Positions 25,955 through 35,778 of a stretch of DNA of 64,000 bases are shown piece after piece. The position numbers and the translations under genes were made by a program. Origin of the DNA: JAKVAV01 sp047633195 (GTDB lineage: Bacteria > Bacteroidota > Bacteroidia > Flavobacteriales_D > Cryomorphaceae); NCBI GenBank assembly GCA_047633195.1, contig JBLIEU010000004.1:71389-135388 (forward strand), read 5' to 3'. How positions within the stretch are numbered: position 1 is the first letter of the stretch; each line of letters opens with the position of its first letter. The notes below the pieces were generated by a model, which saw only the letters and a list, made by a program, of their open reading frames with translations, did not search any database and had not been told where the DNA came from.

Positions 25955-26563
25955 CTACTCGTAGAAATGCATCTCTTTCAGGTAGTTATATACAGGTTCG
26001 GTGAGGAGGTATTTCACATCGTGTCCCCGTTTGATTGCATCTCTCACAAAACTTGCAGACAATTTCATAACAGGAGCATCCACTTGATGGATGTTGGCAT
26101 TATCTCCGATTTTGGCCATGGTGCGGTGTGGCTTTAAATCTTCTTTTTCCTGAATGGTTAAGACACGGGGATAGACAAAAATGTGGTGGTTTTCGAGAAT
26201 CGCTTCGTGGTTTTTCCACTTGTGAAAAGTTCGAAGATTGTCCTCGCCCATGATCAAGGAAAACTCAGTACCGCGATGTGCATCGGTGAGATATGCCAAT
26301 GTAGCTGCCGTAAAGGAGGGCTTTGCTAAGCTAAACTCCACATCGCTTACGCGGAGTTTGGGGTTATCTTCCACTGCTATGCGAGTCAAGGCAAGACGGT
26401 GGTAATCTGCTAAGAGCGTGCTTTTTTGCTTTAATGGATTTTGAGGCGTGACTACTAGCCATACTTCATCCAGTTCGGTGTGATCGGCCATGTGGTTGGC
26501 AATGATCAAGTGACCCACATGTATGGGGTTGAAGGTTCCGAAGTAGAGCCCGACTTTTTTCAT
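25955..26563 (-). CDS. nadD: Nicotinate-nucleotide adenylyltransferase
   Basis: Makes deamido-NAD from nicotinate mononucleotide and ATP. A 202-residue nucleotidyltransferase with the GTFNPIHVGHLIIAN motif (HxGH) at the N-terminus, the substrate segment VTPQNPLKQK and the C-terminal LSASFVRDAIKRG (SxxxR). It overlaps gmk by 4 nt (ATGA type), so nadD-gmk-yicC form one transcript. Confidence 0.96.
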   Translation of the reverse strand: MKKVGLYFGTFNPIHVGHLIIANHMADHTELDEVWLVVTPQNPLKQKSTLLADYHRLALTRIAVEDNPKLRVSDVEFSLAKPSFTAATLAYLTDAHRGTEFSLIMGEDNLRTFHKWKNHEAILENHHIFVYPRVLTIQEKEDLKPHRTMAKIGDNANIHQVDAPVMKLSASFVRDAIKRGHDVKYLLTEPVYNYLKEMHFYE

Positions 26564-27132
26564 TCTGCCAAAAACTTTATCACTTTAGCCTCAGCATCAG
26601 CACATGCCTCGGAGAGTAAGTCGTTGATCACGGTAGTATCAAATTTCGTCTCGTATGTCAGCTCTCTTTCGGCTTTGGAAAGTCGTTTTTGTAAACTCTC
26701 CTCTGTTTCTGTCCCGCGCGATCGAAGTCGCTCTTCGAGAACATCTATGCTTGGAGGCCGAACAAAGATTGCCAGTGCTTTATCACCAAAAATGGCCTTT
26801 AAGTTGGCTCCACCCTCTACATCCACATCAAAGATTACGTGCTTTCCTTCACCCCACAATCGATTGATTTCTGATTTTAGCGTGCCGTAATATTGATCGC
26901 TGTAAACTTCTTCCCACTCCAAGAATTTAGATTCTTCTATATTCTTTCTGAACTCACTGGCTGAGATAAACTGGTAGTGGATCCCGGGCGTTTCGTCTTT
27001 TCTTGGCTCACGTGAGGTAGCCGACACCGAAAATTCAAGACTATCGAACGTCTTCAATAAATGTCGAACAATCGTTGTTTTTCCTGCGCCAGAGGGTGCG
27101 CAAACGATGAGGCTCTTTCCGCTCTGAGTCAT
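26560..27132 (-). CDS. gmk: Guanylate kinase
   Basis: Phosphorylates GMP to GDP. A 190-residue protein with the P-loop APSGAGKTTIV near residues 13-23, the GMP-binding region SATSREPRKDETPGIHYQFI and the segment FDVDVEGGANLKAIFG. The length is normal. It is between yicC (1-nt overlap) and nadD (4-nt overlap). Confidence 0.97.
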   Translation of the reverse strand: MTQSGKSLIVCAPSGAGKTTIVRHLLKTFDSLEFSVSATSREPRKDETPGIHYQFISASEFRKNIEESKFLEWEEVYSDQYYGTLKSEINRLWGEGKHVIFDVDVEGGANLKAIFGDKALAIFVRPPSIDVLEERLRSRGTETEESLQKRLSKAERELTYETKFDTTVINDLLSEACADAEAKVIKFLAE

Positions 27133-28007
27133 TATCTGATATTGAGCAATTGCTCCTTAATTTTCTCTAGCTCGTCCTTCATTTGTACCACTATTTGCTG
27201 AATCGGTACATGATTGGCTTTCGAGCCCATTGTATTAATTTCTCTACCCATTTCTTGGGAAATGAAACCGAGTTTTTTTCCAGCGTCAGCGGATGAATGG
27301 AGTGTTTCCAAAAAGTATTTGCAATGGCTTTTCAGACGAATCTCTTCTTCGGTTATATCGAGTTTTTCGAGATAGTAAACGATTTCTTGCTCTAGCCTGT
27401 TCTGATCGGCTTGCTCTTTTTGGATGAGCTCGGCAATGTTGTTTTGAATGCGTTGGCGCACTTCTTTTATTCGTTCTTCAAGATGGGGCTCTAGGTCTAA
27501 TGTTAGGCCTTCTATTTTGTTGACACGCTGAACGATATCGTCTTCCAATCTCTTTCCTTCACTCAGTCTAAAGTCGTTCAGAGCTGCTGCAGCATTCTCT
27601 ACAGCTTCTTCTACCACATTCCATTCTCCGTTGCCCAGTTCTGGCCTTTCAGTTTTTAAAACTTCTGGGAAACCGAGAATTGAGGTGAGTAGGCCATCAG
27701 GTTCTTTCAAGCCTGATTTCATTCCCAGATCTCTGATTTGTTCGAGATACAATTGAGCCAGCTTGTGGTTGATGGTTACGTTTCGGTCTCCTTCGGGTGA
27801 TTCTGTGTAGATGGATAAATCCACTTTTCCTCTACCGAGAACTTTTGAAACCATCGATCGGATGATGAGCTCTTTCTCGCGGTATAGCGAAGGCATTTTC
27901 ATCGAGAGATCGAATTGTTTGCTGTTAAGCGATTTGATCTCTACGGTAATTTTTTTGTCGGCAAATTGGGCAGAGGACTTACCAAAGCCCGTCATCGATT
28001 GAAGCAT
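27132..28007 (-). CDS. YicC-family endoribonuclease
   Basis: A 291-residue member of the YicC/YloC family, shown in E. coli to act as an endoribonuclease. It opens MLQSMTGFGKSS, the near-invariant family start, so I prefer ATG 28007 to the longer frame at 28037. The C-terminal DUF1732 part reads SADAGKKLGFISQEMGREINTMGSKANH, also diagnostic. It is first in the yicC-gmk-nadD run. Confidence 0.93.
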   Translation of the reverse strand: MLQSMTGFGKSSAQFADKKITVEIKSLNSKQFDLSMKMPSLYREKELIIRSMVSKVLGRGKVDLSIYTESPEGDRNVTINHKLAQLYLEQIRDLGMKSGLKEPDGLLTSILGFPEVLKTERPELGNGEWNVVEEAVENAAAALNDFRLSEGKRLEDDIVQRVNKIEGLTLDLEPHLEERIKEVRQRIQNNIAELIQKEQADQNRLEQEIVYYLEKLDITEEEIRLKSHCKYFLETLHSSADAGKKLGFISQEMGREINTMGSKANHVPIQQIVVQMKDELEKIKEQLLNIR

Positions 28008-28043
28008 AGAATAACTTAGATGGGCAAATGTAACCAATTACAA

Positions 28044-28391
28044 TCAGGCCAATGCCTTCATTGCCTCGACTTGTTTCTTCGCATTGCCAGCTATTGCCTC
28101 TTCCGAAGTTTCGAAAACTGGTCTTTTTAAGAAAGTATAATCGGTCAATAGGTACTTTCTAAAATCTTGTTCGGTTAGCGTTTTATCGTTTTGTCCTAGT
28201 TCGCGGTATTTTCGAGCCCGCTTGCTGAAAATGGCTTCGTATGAACCCGCTTTTTTCCCTAAACGATCGACTTCTTCTTCATTCAAGGGCTCAGATTTGA
28301 TTTCTCTCAACTCTATTTCATGACCCAGATTTAGTTCTTTCATGATGCGTTGGCACGTATTACAGGTTTCGAGATAAAAGAACTTCTTCAT
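28044..28391 (-). CDS. ArsC/Spx-family thioredoxin-fold protein
   Basis: A 115-residue protein of the ArsC-like family: N-terminal strand FFYLETCNTCQRIMKELN with a CxxC (CNTC), then EVDRLGKKAGSYEAIFSKRARKYRE and the end LKRPVFETSEE. Arsenate reductase activity is not assured, since many relatives (YffB/Spx) act on other substrates or have no known role. No ars genes are near. It is divergent from the membrane protein gene that follows. Confidence 0.85.
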   Translation of the reverse strand: MKKFFYLETCNTCQRIMKELNLGHEIELREIKSEPLNEEEVDRLGKKAGSYEAIFSKRARKYRELGQNDKTLTEQDFRKYLLTDYTFLKRPVFETSEEAIAGNAKKQVEAMKALA

Positions 28392-28469
28392 GGTTTACGG
28401 GCTTCTTTGAGTTATTTTTGTAATTATCGATCACTTCAAATAAATCGCGACAATAAGCCTCAAAGATAC

Positions 28470-29696
28470 TTGCTCCCAAAAGAAAATGACATAGTAGAGA
28501 AGTTGAGTGGGAGGAAGATTATTCTTCCTGTTTTTTTGGGTTTAAGTGTGGCCTTTCTTCTACTTTATTTCAATCTTACGGACACTCGTTTCGAAGAAGT
28601 CATTGGTAGTGATTGCGGAGAATACACATGGGTAGGTTCCAGCGAAAATGGGACACCCGATTTTAGCAACGATGAGGATTTTGAATTCGTTGGCGATTGT
28701 GGAGGCGAATACAATTTGCGCACTTACAGAGATACGCTAAGAGATATTCAGTGGACGTGGGCAAGTACGTTTTGGATTCTCATGGCCTTGCTAGCAATGG
28801 CCCTTCGCGATTTGGCCTACATGTACCGCATTCGGGTATTGACCGACAATGTACTTTCTTGGCTTCAAAGTTTTAGAGTGATCATGCTCTGGGAGTTTGC
28901 CTCAGCTCTTACCCCGAGTATCGTTGGCGGTAGCGGTGTTGCCATGTTTATTGTCCATCGTGAAGGAGTCAAACTTGGGAAAAGCACTGCGATCGTATTG
29001 GTGTCGGCGCTGCTCGATGAGCTGTTTTATATTTTGACCGTAATCATAGTCCTGGTCGCAATTGGTTCAGAAGACCTCTTTCCAGTTAGCATGCAAAAAA
29101 CCCTTTTCGGTACCACCTTCGGCACTCAAGGGATTTTTTGGATTGGCTATGGTTTCATCGTCGTTTTAACGACCTCAATCCTTCTTGCTGTTTTTACTCT
29201 ACCTCGCGGTTTCAAATACTTGCTACTTCAAATATTCAGATTGCCTATACTCAGAAGATGGCGCTATAGCGTGATCGATATAGGAGACGATATTATTACA
29301 ACGAGTGAAGAGCTAAAAGGGAAGCCATTGAATTATTGGTTTAAGGCTTTCGGAGCGACCTATGTTTCTTGGACTTCCCGATACATCGTCGTCAATTTTT
29401 TGATTTTGGCTTTTGCCGCTGCGGACAATACGCTTCTCCATGGCTTTTCAGATCAGGTTCTGATTTATGCGCGCCAACTGGTAATGTGGGTAATTATGTT
29501 GATCAGTCCGACACCAGGAAGTTCGGGGGTTGCTGAATTTGCCTTTTCAGGATTCTTAAAAGAATTTATTCCTTTGGGACTTGTGGGTGCTTTAGCGCTG
29601 CTTTGGAGGCTCATTTCGTACTATCCGTACCTGTTTGTGGGAGCCATTATTCTGCCCCGATGGTTGCGCGCCACATCACCGAAAAAAAAGAAATAG
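28470..29696 (+). CDS. LPG synthase TM-type (UPF0104) membrane protein
   Basis: Multi-pass protein related to the flippase domain of lysylphosphatidylglycerol synthase (AglD2/UPF0104), with about eight hydrophobic segments. Family marks include LWEFASALTPSIVGGSGVAMF, VSALLDELFYILTVIIV and the SPTPGSSGVAEFAFSGF loop. There is no synthetase domain. The substrate is unknown, probably a lipid or lipid-linked carrier. The start is uncertain: TTG 28470 gives a compact N-terminus before the first helix, while the longest frame (28350) would run into the divergent ArsC gene. Confidence 0.8.
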   Translation: MLPKENDIVEKLSGRKIILPVFLGLSVAFLLLYFNLTDTRFEEVIGSDCGEYTWVGSSENGTPDFSNDEDFEFVGDCGGEYNLRTYRDTLRDIQWTWASTFWILMALLAMALRDLAYMYRIRVLTDNVLSWLQSFRVIMLWEFASALTPSIVGGSGVAMFIVHREGVKLGKSTAIVLVSALLDELFYILTVIIVLVAIGSEDLFPVSMQKTLFGTTFGTQGIFWIGYGFIVVLTTSILLAVFTLPRGFKYLLLQIFRLPILRRWRYSVIDIGDDIITTSEELKGKPLNYWFKAFGATYVSWTSRYIVVNFLILAFAAADNTLLHGFSDQVLIYARQLVMWVIMLISPTPGSSGVAEFAFSGFLKEFIPLGLVGALALLWRLISYYPYLFVGAIILPRWLRATSPKKKK

Positions 29697-29744
29697 AATG
29701 GAGTTAGTGCCTTTGAATTCTTCATTTAAATGGAAAAAGCAACT

Positions 29745-30884
29745 ATGAAATTTGCCACCAAAGCCATTCATGCTGGCGTTGAACCAGACCCATCTACAGG
29801 AGCTATCATGACCCCCATTTTCCAAACCTCTACTTATGTTCAGGATCAAGTTGGGGTGCACAAGGGCTATGAGTACTCAAGATCCAAGAACCCTACTCGT
29901 GTAGCTTTGGAAGGTAGTTTGGCTGCTTTGGAGAATGCCAAGTTCGGAGCTTGTTTTGGAAGCGGTTTGGCGGCCATTGATTGTGTTCTTAAGATGCTCA
30001 ACCCAGGTGATGAGGTAATTAGCACCAATGATCTTTATGGAGGAACATATCGATTGTTCAATACCATATTCGCAAAGTATGGGATCAAATTTCACCACGT
30101 ATCGATGGATGACCCGGCAAACGTGGCAGCTGCCGTAAACGCTAATACAAAGATGGTTTGGATCGAAACACCGACCAACCCGATGCTCTCTATTGTAGAT
30201 ATTCAGGCTATCGCTGACGCGGTAAAAGATTCTAACGCAGTGGTAGTAGTTGACAATACCTTTTCGACTCCTTACCTTCAAACACCCCTCGATTTGGGAG
30301 CTCACGTCGTGATGCATTCAGTTACTAAATATTTGGGAGGCCATAGCGATGTAGTCATGGGTGCCTTAGTAACAAACGATGAGGAGATTGCTTCGGAGAT
30401 CTACCGGATTCAAAACTCTTCAGGAGCTATTTGTGGTCCACAAGATGCCTTTTTGGTGCTGAGAGGAGTAAAGACATTGCACCTTCGAATGCAGCGCCAT
30501 TGCGAAAATGCAATGGAGGTGGCAAAATACCTCAGCGATCACCCTGCCATTGATAAGCTATGCTATCCAGGTTTGGAGTCTCATCCAGGTCATCAAATTG
30601 CCAAGAAACAAATGCGTGGCTTCAGTGGGATGGTTTCGTTTTCTCTAAAAAAGGACACGGTAAAAGCTGCTCACGAAATACTAGCAAAGTGCAAGATTTT
30701 CTCTTTGGCTGAATCGCTTGGTGGGGTTGAAAGCTTGATTGGTCACCCTGCCACTATGACTCATGCGTCTATTCCTGAAAATGCAAGAAAACAGTCAGGG
30801 GTTGTTGACTCTTTAATTCGACTGAGTGTAGGGGTTGAAGACATAGAAGATCTCATTGCTGATTTGGAGCAGGCTCTAGCTTAG
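29745..30884 (+). CDS. Cystathionine gamma-synthase/lyase (PLP)
   Basis: A 379-residue Cys/Met-metabolism PLP enzyme. It opens MKFATKAIHAGVEPDPSTGAI and has YEYSRSKNPTR, the PLP-ring contact FGSGLAAID, VDNTFSTPYLQ and the Schiff-base lysine in HSVTKYLGGHSD. The C-terminal ESLGGVESLIGHPATMTH is typical. Synthase (MetB) and gamma-lyase functions cannot be separated by eye. I chose ATG 29745 over 29730 from the family start. Confidence 0.92.
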   Translation: MKFATKAIHAGVEPDPSTGAIMTPIFQTSTYVQDQVGVHKGYEYSRSKNPTRVALEGSLAALENAKFGACFGSGLAAIDCVLKMLNPGDEVISTNDLYGGTYRLFNTIFAKYGIKFHHVSMDDPANVAAAVNANTKMVWIETPTNPMLSIVDIQAIADAVKDSNAVVVVDNTFSTPYLQTPLDLGAHVVMHSVTKYLGGHSDVVMGALVTNDEEIASEIYRIQNSSGAICGPQDAFLVLRGVKTLHLRMQRHCENAMEVAKYLSDHPAIDKLCYPGLESHPGHQIAKKQMRGFSGMVSFSLKKDTVKAAHEILAKCKIFSLAESLGGVESLIGHPATMTHASIPENARKQSGVVDSLIRLSVGVEDIEDLIADLEQALA

Positions 30885-31043
30885 GTTTCCAAGAGTATAA
30901 ATCCTGTGCTTATCTTGAGGATTAGGGTATAGCCTATTTCTCATGTATAATAACCGTCCAACCTCATTGTTGAGTTGGCGATGCACGGGCCTCTAGTTAT
31001 ACGTATCTTCGGCTTGCTAAAAAAATTACTGTAAAAACCCACC

Positions 31044-33182
31044 ATGAGAAGAGTTCAACAAATTCTTTTGATCGCTGCTGTTGCGTTCAGTTCTAATTCA
31101 CTTTTTGCTCAAGTAAACGAGTCTGTTCATCCTGATCAAATGAATTGCGGGCAGCACGAAGCCACCGAAGCATTCTTTCAAAAATTTCCTGAGCAAAGAG
31201 CAATTGCCAAAGAAGCTCGCAAACAGCTCGAGGCGGAAACTCAAGCGTTCATAGCTGCCAAGGGTACTGAAGATGAAATACTCATTATTCCAGTTGTTTT
31301 TCACGTCGTGCACCAAGGTGGTAGCGAGAACATCTCTGATGAGCAAGTGCACAGTGCTATTGTTGCACTTAATGAAGACTTTAATGCTGCCAATAGTGAT
31401 ATAGGCCAAGTAGTGGACGAATTCGTTGATATTATCGGAAATGTTGAGTTCGAGTTTAGATTGGCCAAGATAGATCCCGACGGTAACTGCACCAATGGTA
31501 TTACTCGGTTGCTTTCTGAAACCACCAATGAAGGTTTTAATGAGATGAAAGACGCCACAGGGATATGGGACAGAGCCAGCTATCTCAATATATGGACATG
31601 TAGACAGATTGGAGAGTCGGGAGCAGGAGGTACCACCCTCGGTTATACTTTTATTCCGAGTACTGTGAACGGTTCATTTGGCCAGGATTATGATGGTATT
31701 GTAATGCGTTCAGACCAAGTTGGGAGTATAGGAACTTCCTCAACAGCGCGAAGGCACACACTTAGTCATGAAGTAGGACATTGGGTGAATCTGGAGCACA
31801 TTTGGGGTTTAGGAAATGCTGGATCTACTTCAAATTGCAGTGGTGGTAACAGTAGTGATTTTGTTTCTGATACACCCAATACAATTGGTTGGCCCAGCGT
31901 CTGTGATCTTGATGGTTCCACTTGTGGGTCTCTAGACAACGTTCAGAATTTCATGGATTATTCCTTTTGTTTTAGAATGTTTACTGAAGGGCAATCAAAT
32001 AGAATGAGAGCGGCGATGAATAGCAGTATTGCTCAAAGAAATCAGCTTTACACGCCTGCGAATTTGAATGAAACGGGTGTCCTTGATCCAGATGAGATTT
32101 GCTTTGCAGAATTTGCGTCGGACAGAGATCCAAAGATCTGTATGGGTCAGGAAATCGTTTTCGACGACATTTCTTACAACGGGGTTGAAGACAGAGAATG
32201 GACGTTTGAAGGAGGAACCCCCGCGACCTCTAATGAAGATAATCCTACCGTAGTTTATGACACACCAGGCGTTTATTCAGTATCCCTAACTGTGAGCAAT
32301 GCTGAAGGTGAAGAAACAGTTCTAAAAGAAGATTTGGTAACCGTTTTGGGTGAGGCACAGTATGCGCTTCCGTTTGAAGAAGGCTTTGAGAATATTTCAG
32401 ATATTGAAGAAAATAATGAATGGACTTCCGTGAACCCTGATGGGTCGACTATACGATGGGAGTTGACAGATCAAGCTTCGCTTACTGGCTCTCAATCAGT
32501 TCATGTTAGAGGAAGAAACAATGCTGATTTCCAAGTAGAAACGTTAGAAAGTCCTACGTTTGACCTCTCAGGACTAGAGGATAATGCAGTACTTTCTTTC
32601 AAGTACGCTCATGCTCGTAGAAACGCCAGTTCGGATGATTTCTTTCAAGTGCGAATCTCTAGAAATTGTGGTGAAAACTGGAATTTACGAGAAACGAGGG
32701 ATATAGACCAGCTGCCAACCGTCAGCGGAAACGTCAGCGGTCAGTTTTCTCCTGACTCTGATAGCGACTGGGAAGAAGTAATAATTGATAACATCAGTTC
32801 CATTTTCCTAACGACAGAATTTCGAATAAGATTTGAATTCACGAGTGTGAATGGAAACAATATTTTTATTGATGACATTAACATCTACGACCCCAATACC
32901 CTGAGTGTAGACAATAACGACGTGGTTAAGGAGATCACTCTTTTCCCGAACCCCGCGACTGATAACGTAAGACTTCGACTGGACTTGTCTGAGAACCAAA
33001 ACATAAGAATTGATGTCGTTGATGCCTCTGGTCGAGTTGTGCAGTCTCCTTTTGCAGGTGTAATGACCTCGGGAACTCAGAGCTTGCAAATTCAACTTGA
33101 TGCATCCTTGACACCTGGTATGTATTTCGTTAGATTGACAGGTGAAGAAGGAATTGCAGTGAGGAAGCTCATTGTCAAATAG
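31044..33182 (+). CDS. Secreted M43 metalloprotease with PKD and Por sorting domain (first of tandem pair)
   Basis: A 712-residue exported protease of the pappalysin-type (M43) group. In order: signal peptide (~1-22); pro-region; catalytic domain with the zinc site HEVGHWVNLEH at 242-252 and Met-turn NFMDYSFC near 307; a PKD domain (~360-440, NPTVVYDTPGVYSVSLTV); a jelly-roll-like region; and a C-terminal type IX sorting domain (~630-712, ITLFPNPATDNVRL to MYFVRLTGEEGIAVRKLIVK). The protein is therefore predicted to be secreted through the Por system. The metzincin Gly at position 8 of the zinc motif is Asn. A close paralogue follows 42 bp downstream. Confidence 0.93.
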   Translation: MRRVQQILLIAAVAFSSNSLFAQVNESVHPDQMNCGQHEATEAFFQKFPEQRAIAKEARKQLEAETQAFIAAKGTEDEILIIPVVFHVVHQGGSENISDEQVHSAIVALNEDFNAANSDIGQVVDEFVDIIGNVEFEFRLAKIDPDGNCTNGITRLLSETTNEGFNEMKDATGIWDRASYLNIWTCRQIGESGAGGTTLGYTFIPSTVNGSFGQDYDGIVMRSDQVGSIGTSSTARRHTLSHEVGHWVNLEHIWGLGNAGSTSNCSGGNSSDFVSDTPNTIGWPSVCDLDGSTCGSLDNVQNFMDYSFCFRMFTEGQSNRMRAAMNSSIAQRNQLYTPANLNETGVLDPDEICFAEFASDRDPKICMGQEIVFDDISYNGVEDREWTFEGGTPATSNEDNPTVVYDTPGVYSVSLTVSNAEGEETVLKEDLVTVLGEAQYALPFEEGFENISDIEENNEWTSVNPDGSTIRWELTDQASLTGSQSVHVRGRNNADFQVETLESPTFDLSGLEDNAVLSFKYAHARRNASSDDFFQVRISRNCGENWNLRETRDIDQLPTVSGNVSGQFSPDSDSDWEEVIIDNISSIFLTTEFRIRFEFTSVNGNNIFIDDINIYDPNTLSVDNNDVVKEITLFPNPATDNVRLRLDLSENQNIRIDVVDASGRVVQSPFAGVMTSGTQSLQIQLDASLTPGMYFVRLTGEEGIAVRKLIVK

Positions 33183-33224
33183 GCATAAAGGTTACTACCC
33201 CCTTTCTGTTTAAATTAAAGCCTA

Positions 33225-35321
33225 ATGAAGAAGATTTTTCTGGCCTGTCTGGCCACTATTGCGACCGTTGCGTTATTTTCTCAAAACACGCAAGAGAACA
33301 TAGTAAAGTGCCATACCTATGAAATGCAGGAAAGGCTTTTTGGAAGCGATCCTGCTTTAAAGGAAGCTGCTGAAATTCTTGGGGCGCAAATTCTCAAACG
33401 AGCTAAAGAACTTGAAAGAACAGGATTTCAAAAGGATGGAGATCCTTATATTATTCCTGTTGTCTTTCATATCATTCATAAATATGGCCCCGAAAATATT
33501 TCATATGCTCAGGTCGAGGACGCCATTCAGGTGATGACGGATGATTTTAATGCCAATAATAATGGAGTTGAAAACGTTCAAGAGGCGTTTGCCGATATCA
33601 TTGGTGATGTTGGGATTGAATTTCGGTTGGCCAAACTTGACCCAGAAGGAAATTGCACCAATGGTGTCGTTAGAACGTTTAGTAATCTAACGACCTCTGG
33701 AGGAGAAAATCTCAAAACGGTAAGTCCAATATGGGACCGGTCAAAATACATGAATATTTGGGTTTGTAAAACTATCGCCAGCGGTGCGGCAGGTTATACC
33801 TATTACCCAAGTTCTTTAGCAGGAGATTTCGGTGAAACAAATGATGGTATAGTTGTTAGATACGATTACGTGGGAAGTATAGGAGAAAGTACGTTAGGTC
33901 GTCGGCATGTTCTTTCTCATGAAGTGGGTCACTGGATAGACTTGCCTCACCCTTGGGGTAGCACGAATGCGCCTGAAATTGAAGCCAATTGCGATACTGA
34001 TGACGGCGTGGCGGATACACCAAATACAATAGGTTGGACTACTTGTAATTTGAATGGCGAATCTTGTGGGAGCTTGGATAATGTTGAGAATTTTATGGGG
34101 TATTCGTATTGCGGAAAAATGTTTACAGAAGGGCAGAAAACGCGAATGATCGCATCGCTGACTTCTACTATCGCAGAGCGAAGCAGTTTATCGACAGAAG
34201 AAAACTTAGAGGCAACAGGAGTCTTTTTTGCTCAACTTTGTGATGCAGATTTTTCATCTGACAACTTCTCAGTCTGTATCGGTGAAACAATAAATTATCA
34301 AGATCAATCACATTCAGGTGTTGTGGAGAGATTGTGGATTTTCGAAGGTGGATCACCTGCCACAACTGTAATAGCCAATCCTGAAATAGTCTATTCTACT
34401 CCAGGTATATACTCCGTTAGTTTAGCTGTCGTAGATAGTTTTGGAAATCAACTTACGGAAGTGAAAGAGGCGTTTGTGCAAGTTCTGGATACTGCTTTTC
34501 TGAGTCTTCCGTATGGCCAAAGCTTCGAGTCTATTGAGGCTTTCTCCGATTTGGAAGATGGATCTCTGTATACAGAGAATTTGTTTGATGATATTAATTG
34601 GGAAATTAGCACCCAGGCTGGGTTTGACGATAACCACTCAGCAGTATTTAGAGCGATAGAAGTAGAGAGTGCCACTTTAGCGAGGTCGGCCTTCGTTTCG
34701 AAGACATTTCAAATGAGTGATGTGGGCGATTTGCCTGTACTCTCATTTAAGCGAGCTGGTGCTAGAAGTTCAACGACTAGTGAGGGAGAACTGTGGGTTT
34801 TTATTTCCAAGAATTGTGGAGATTTCTGGAGTCTTCGCAGAGTTTATGATGATGGCGATGCGTATACCAACGAAGGAATTTTTCCTGAAGGTTATCTCCC
34901 AAATGAAGAGGATTGGTTGAGTGCTGAAATTGATAATATAGTTCCTGTATTTCAGAATGAGGAATTCAGATTTCGCTTCGAGTATAGAGGGACGAATGGT
35001 GGAACGCTTTACATTGACGACATCAATTTAATCGATGGAACGACTCTGAGCACTGCTTTTCAGTCGGCTCCTGAGGCGCGATTTGCCATGTTCCCAAATC
35101 CTGCCACTAATATGGTTACGTTGAAATTTCCAGATGATGTGTCTGATTCCAAGACAATTCTCCTGCGGGATCTATCGGGCCGTATTATTCATCAAGCATT
35201 TATTCCAAAAGAGTCCGTTCGCGAGTATAGAATAGAACTCAATAATCTTTCGTCGGGAATTTACTTGGTAGAAGTTCGAGGCTCGAATGGTTCCTCAGCA
35301 AAAAAGTTGGTAGTCGACTAA
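33225..35321 (+). CDS. Secreted M43 metalloprotease, tandem paralogue
   Basis: A 698-residue paralogue with the same domain order as the upstream gene: signal peptide, M43 domain with HEVGHWIDLPH at 232-242 and Met-turn NFMGYSYC, PKD (NPEIVYSTPGIYSVSLAV), a binding-type domain and a type IX sorting domain (FAMFPNPATNMVTLKF to GIYLVEVRGSNGSSAKKLVVD). Here Asp replaces the metzincin Gly, and LEH is LPH. The two differ throughout, so the duplication is not recent. Short spacing suggests a common transcript. Confidence 0.92.
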   Translation: MKKIFLACLATIATVALFSQNTQENIVKCHTYEMQERLFGSDPALKEAAEILGAQILKRAKELERTGFQKDGDPYIIPVVFHIIHKYGPENISYAQVEDAIQVMTDDFNANNNGVENVQEAFADIIGDVGIEFRLAKLDPEGNCTNGVVRTFSNLTTSGGENLKTVSPIWDRSKYMNIWVCKTIASGAAGYTYYPSSLAGDFGETNDGIVVRYDYVGSIGESTLGRRHVLSHEVGHWIDLPHPWGSTNAPEIEANCDTDDGVADTPNTIGWTTCNLNGESCGSLDNVENFMGYSYCGKMFTEGQKTRMIASLTSTIAERSSLSTEENLEATGVFFAQLCDADFSSDNFSVCIGETINYQDQSHSGVVERLWIFEGGSPATTVIANPEIVYSTPGIYSVSLAVVDSFGNQLTEVKEAFVQVLDTAFLSLPYGQSFESIEAFSDLEDGSLYTENLFDDINWEISTQAGFDDNHSAVFRAIEVESATLARSAFVSKTFQMSDVGDLPVLSFKRAGARSSTTSEGELWVFISKNCGDFWSLRRVYDDGDAYTNEGIFPEGYLPNEEDWLSAEIDNIVPVFQNEEFRFRFEYRGTNGGTLYIDDINLIDGTTLSTAFQSAPEARFAMFPNPATNMVTLKFPDDVSDSKTILLRDLSGRIIHQAFIPKESVREYRIELNNLSSGIYLVEVRGSNGSSAKKLVVD

Positions 35322-35324
35322 TGG

Positions 35325-35753
35325 CTAATCTGTCAGTTTTCGGCCCAGTAGGATGGCTACACAACCTTGAGGATTGATAGAGCTATCGGTTTGTTCGGGG
35401 ACTTTTATTTTAAGACCAAAAGTCCTTGTTCCTTCTAATCTGAAATCGAAAAATTCACTGTACTCGCGGTCAGCGTTATCGTAAATCACTTCGCCATCCT
35501 TGTCTACGAGCTGAAAGTTAACATCACCTAGCATTTCGTGACTGCAAACCAACAGTCTATAGTCCACTTCGCTGTAGAAAGTCATTTCGACTTCGGCGGC
35601 ATCGCCTGGAAATAGTTTAACCGCATTGAAACTTTCTCCTGGAATAAATCCTTCCAGGGCATCGCCACAGTTGTTCTTGACAAATGTTCGACACTGTCCC
35701 ATTGCTAGGGACGTTTGCACTGCTGCAAATAATATTATGAGTAGCTTTTTCAT
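35325..35753 (-). CDS. Secreted protein of unknown function
   Basis: A 142-residue protein with a signal peptide (MKKLLIILFAAVQTSLAMGQ) and four cysteines in the mature part (CRTF, NNCGD, VCSHE, GCVAIL), likely forming two disulfides in the periplasm. Beta-prone throughout; I recognise no family. It lies 25 bp downstream of the lipoprotein gene on the same strand and convergent with the second protease. Confidence 0.7.
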   Translation of the reverse strand: MKKLLIILFAAVQTSLAMGQCRTFVKNNCGDALEGFIPGESFNAVKLFPGDAAEVEMTFYSEVDYRLLVCSHEMLGDVNFQLVDKDGEVIYDNADREYSEFFDFRLEGTRTFGLKIKVPEQTDSSINPQGCVAILLGRKLTD

Positions 35754-35778
35754 CTTCGGGGAGAATAGAATTCCTTGA

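Noticed and set aside
30885..31043. Possible fifth copy of the 3'-flank repeat after the cystathionine synthase/lyase gene
   Set aside because: Only short pieces (GGGCCTCTAGTT, TCTTCGGCTTGC) resemble R3, and no paired ends or block order could be found.
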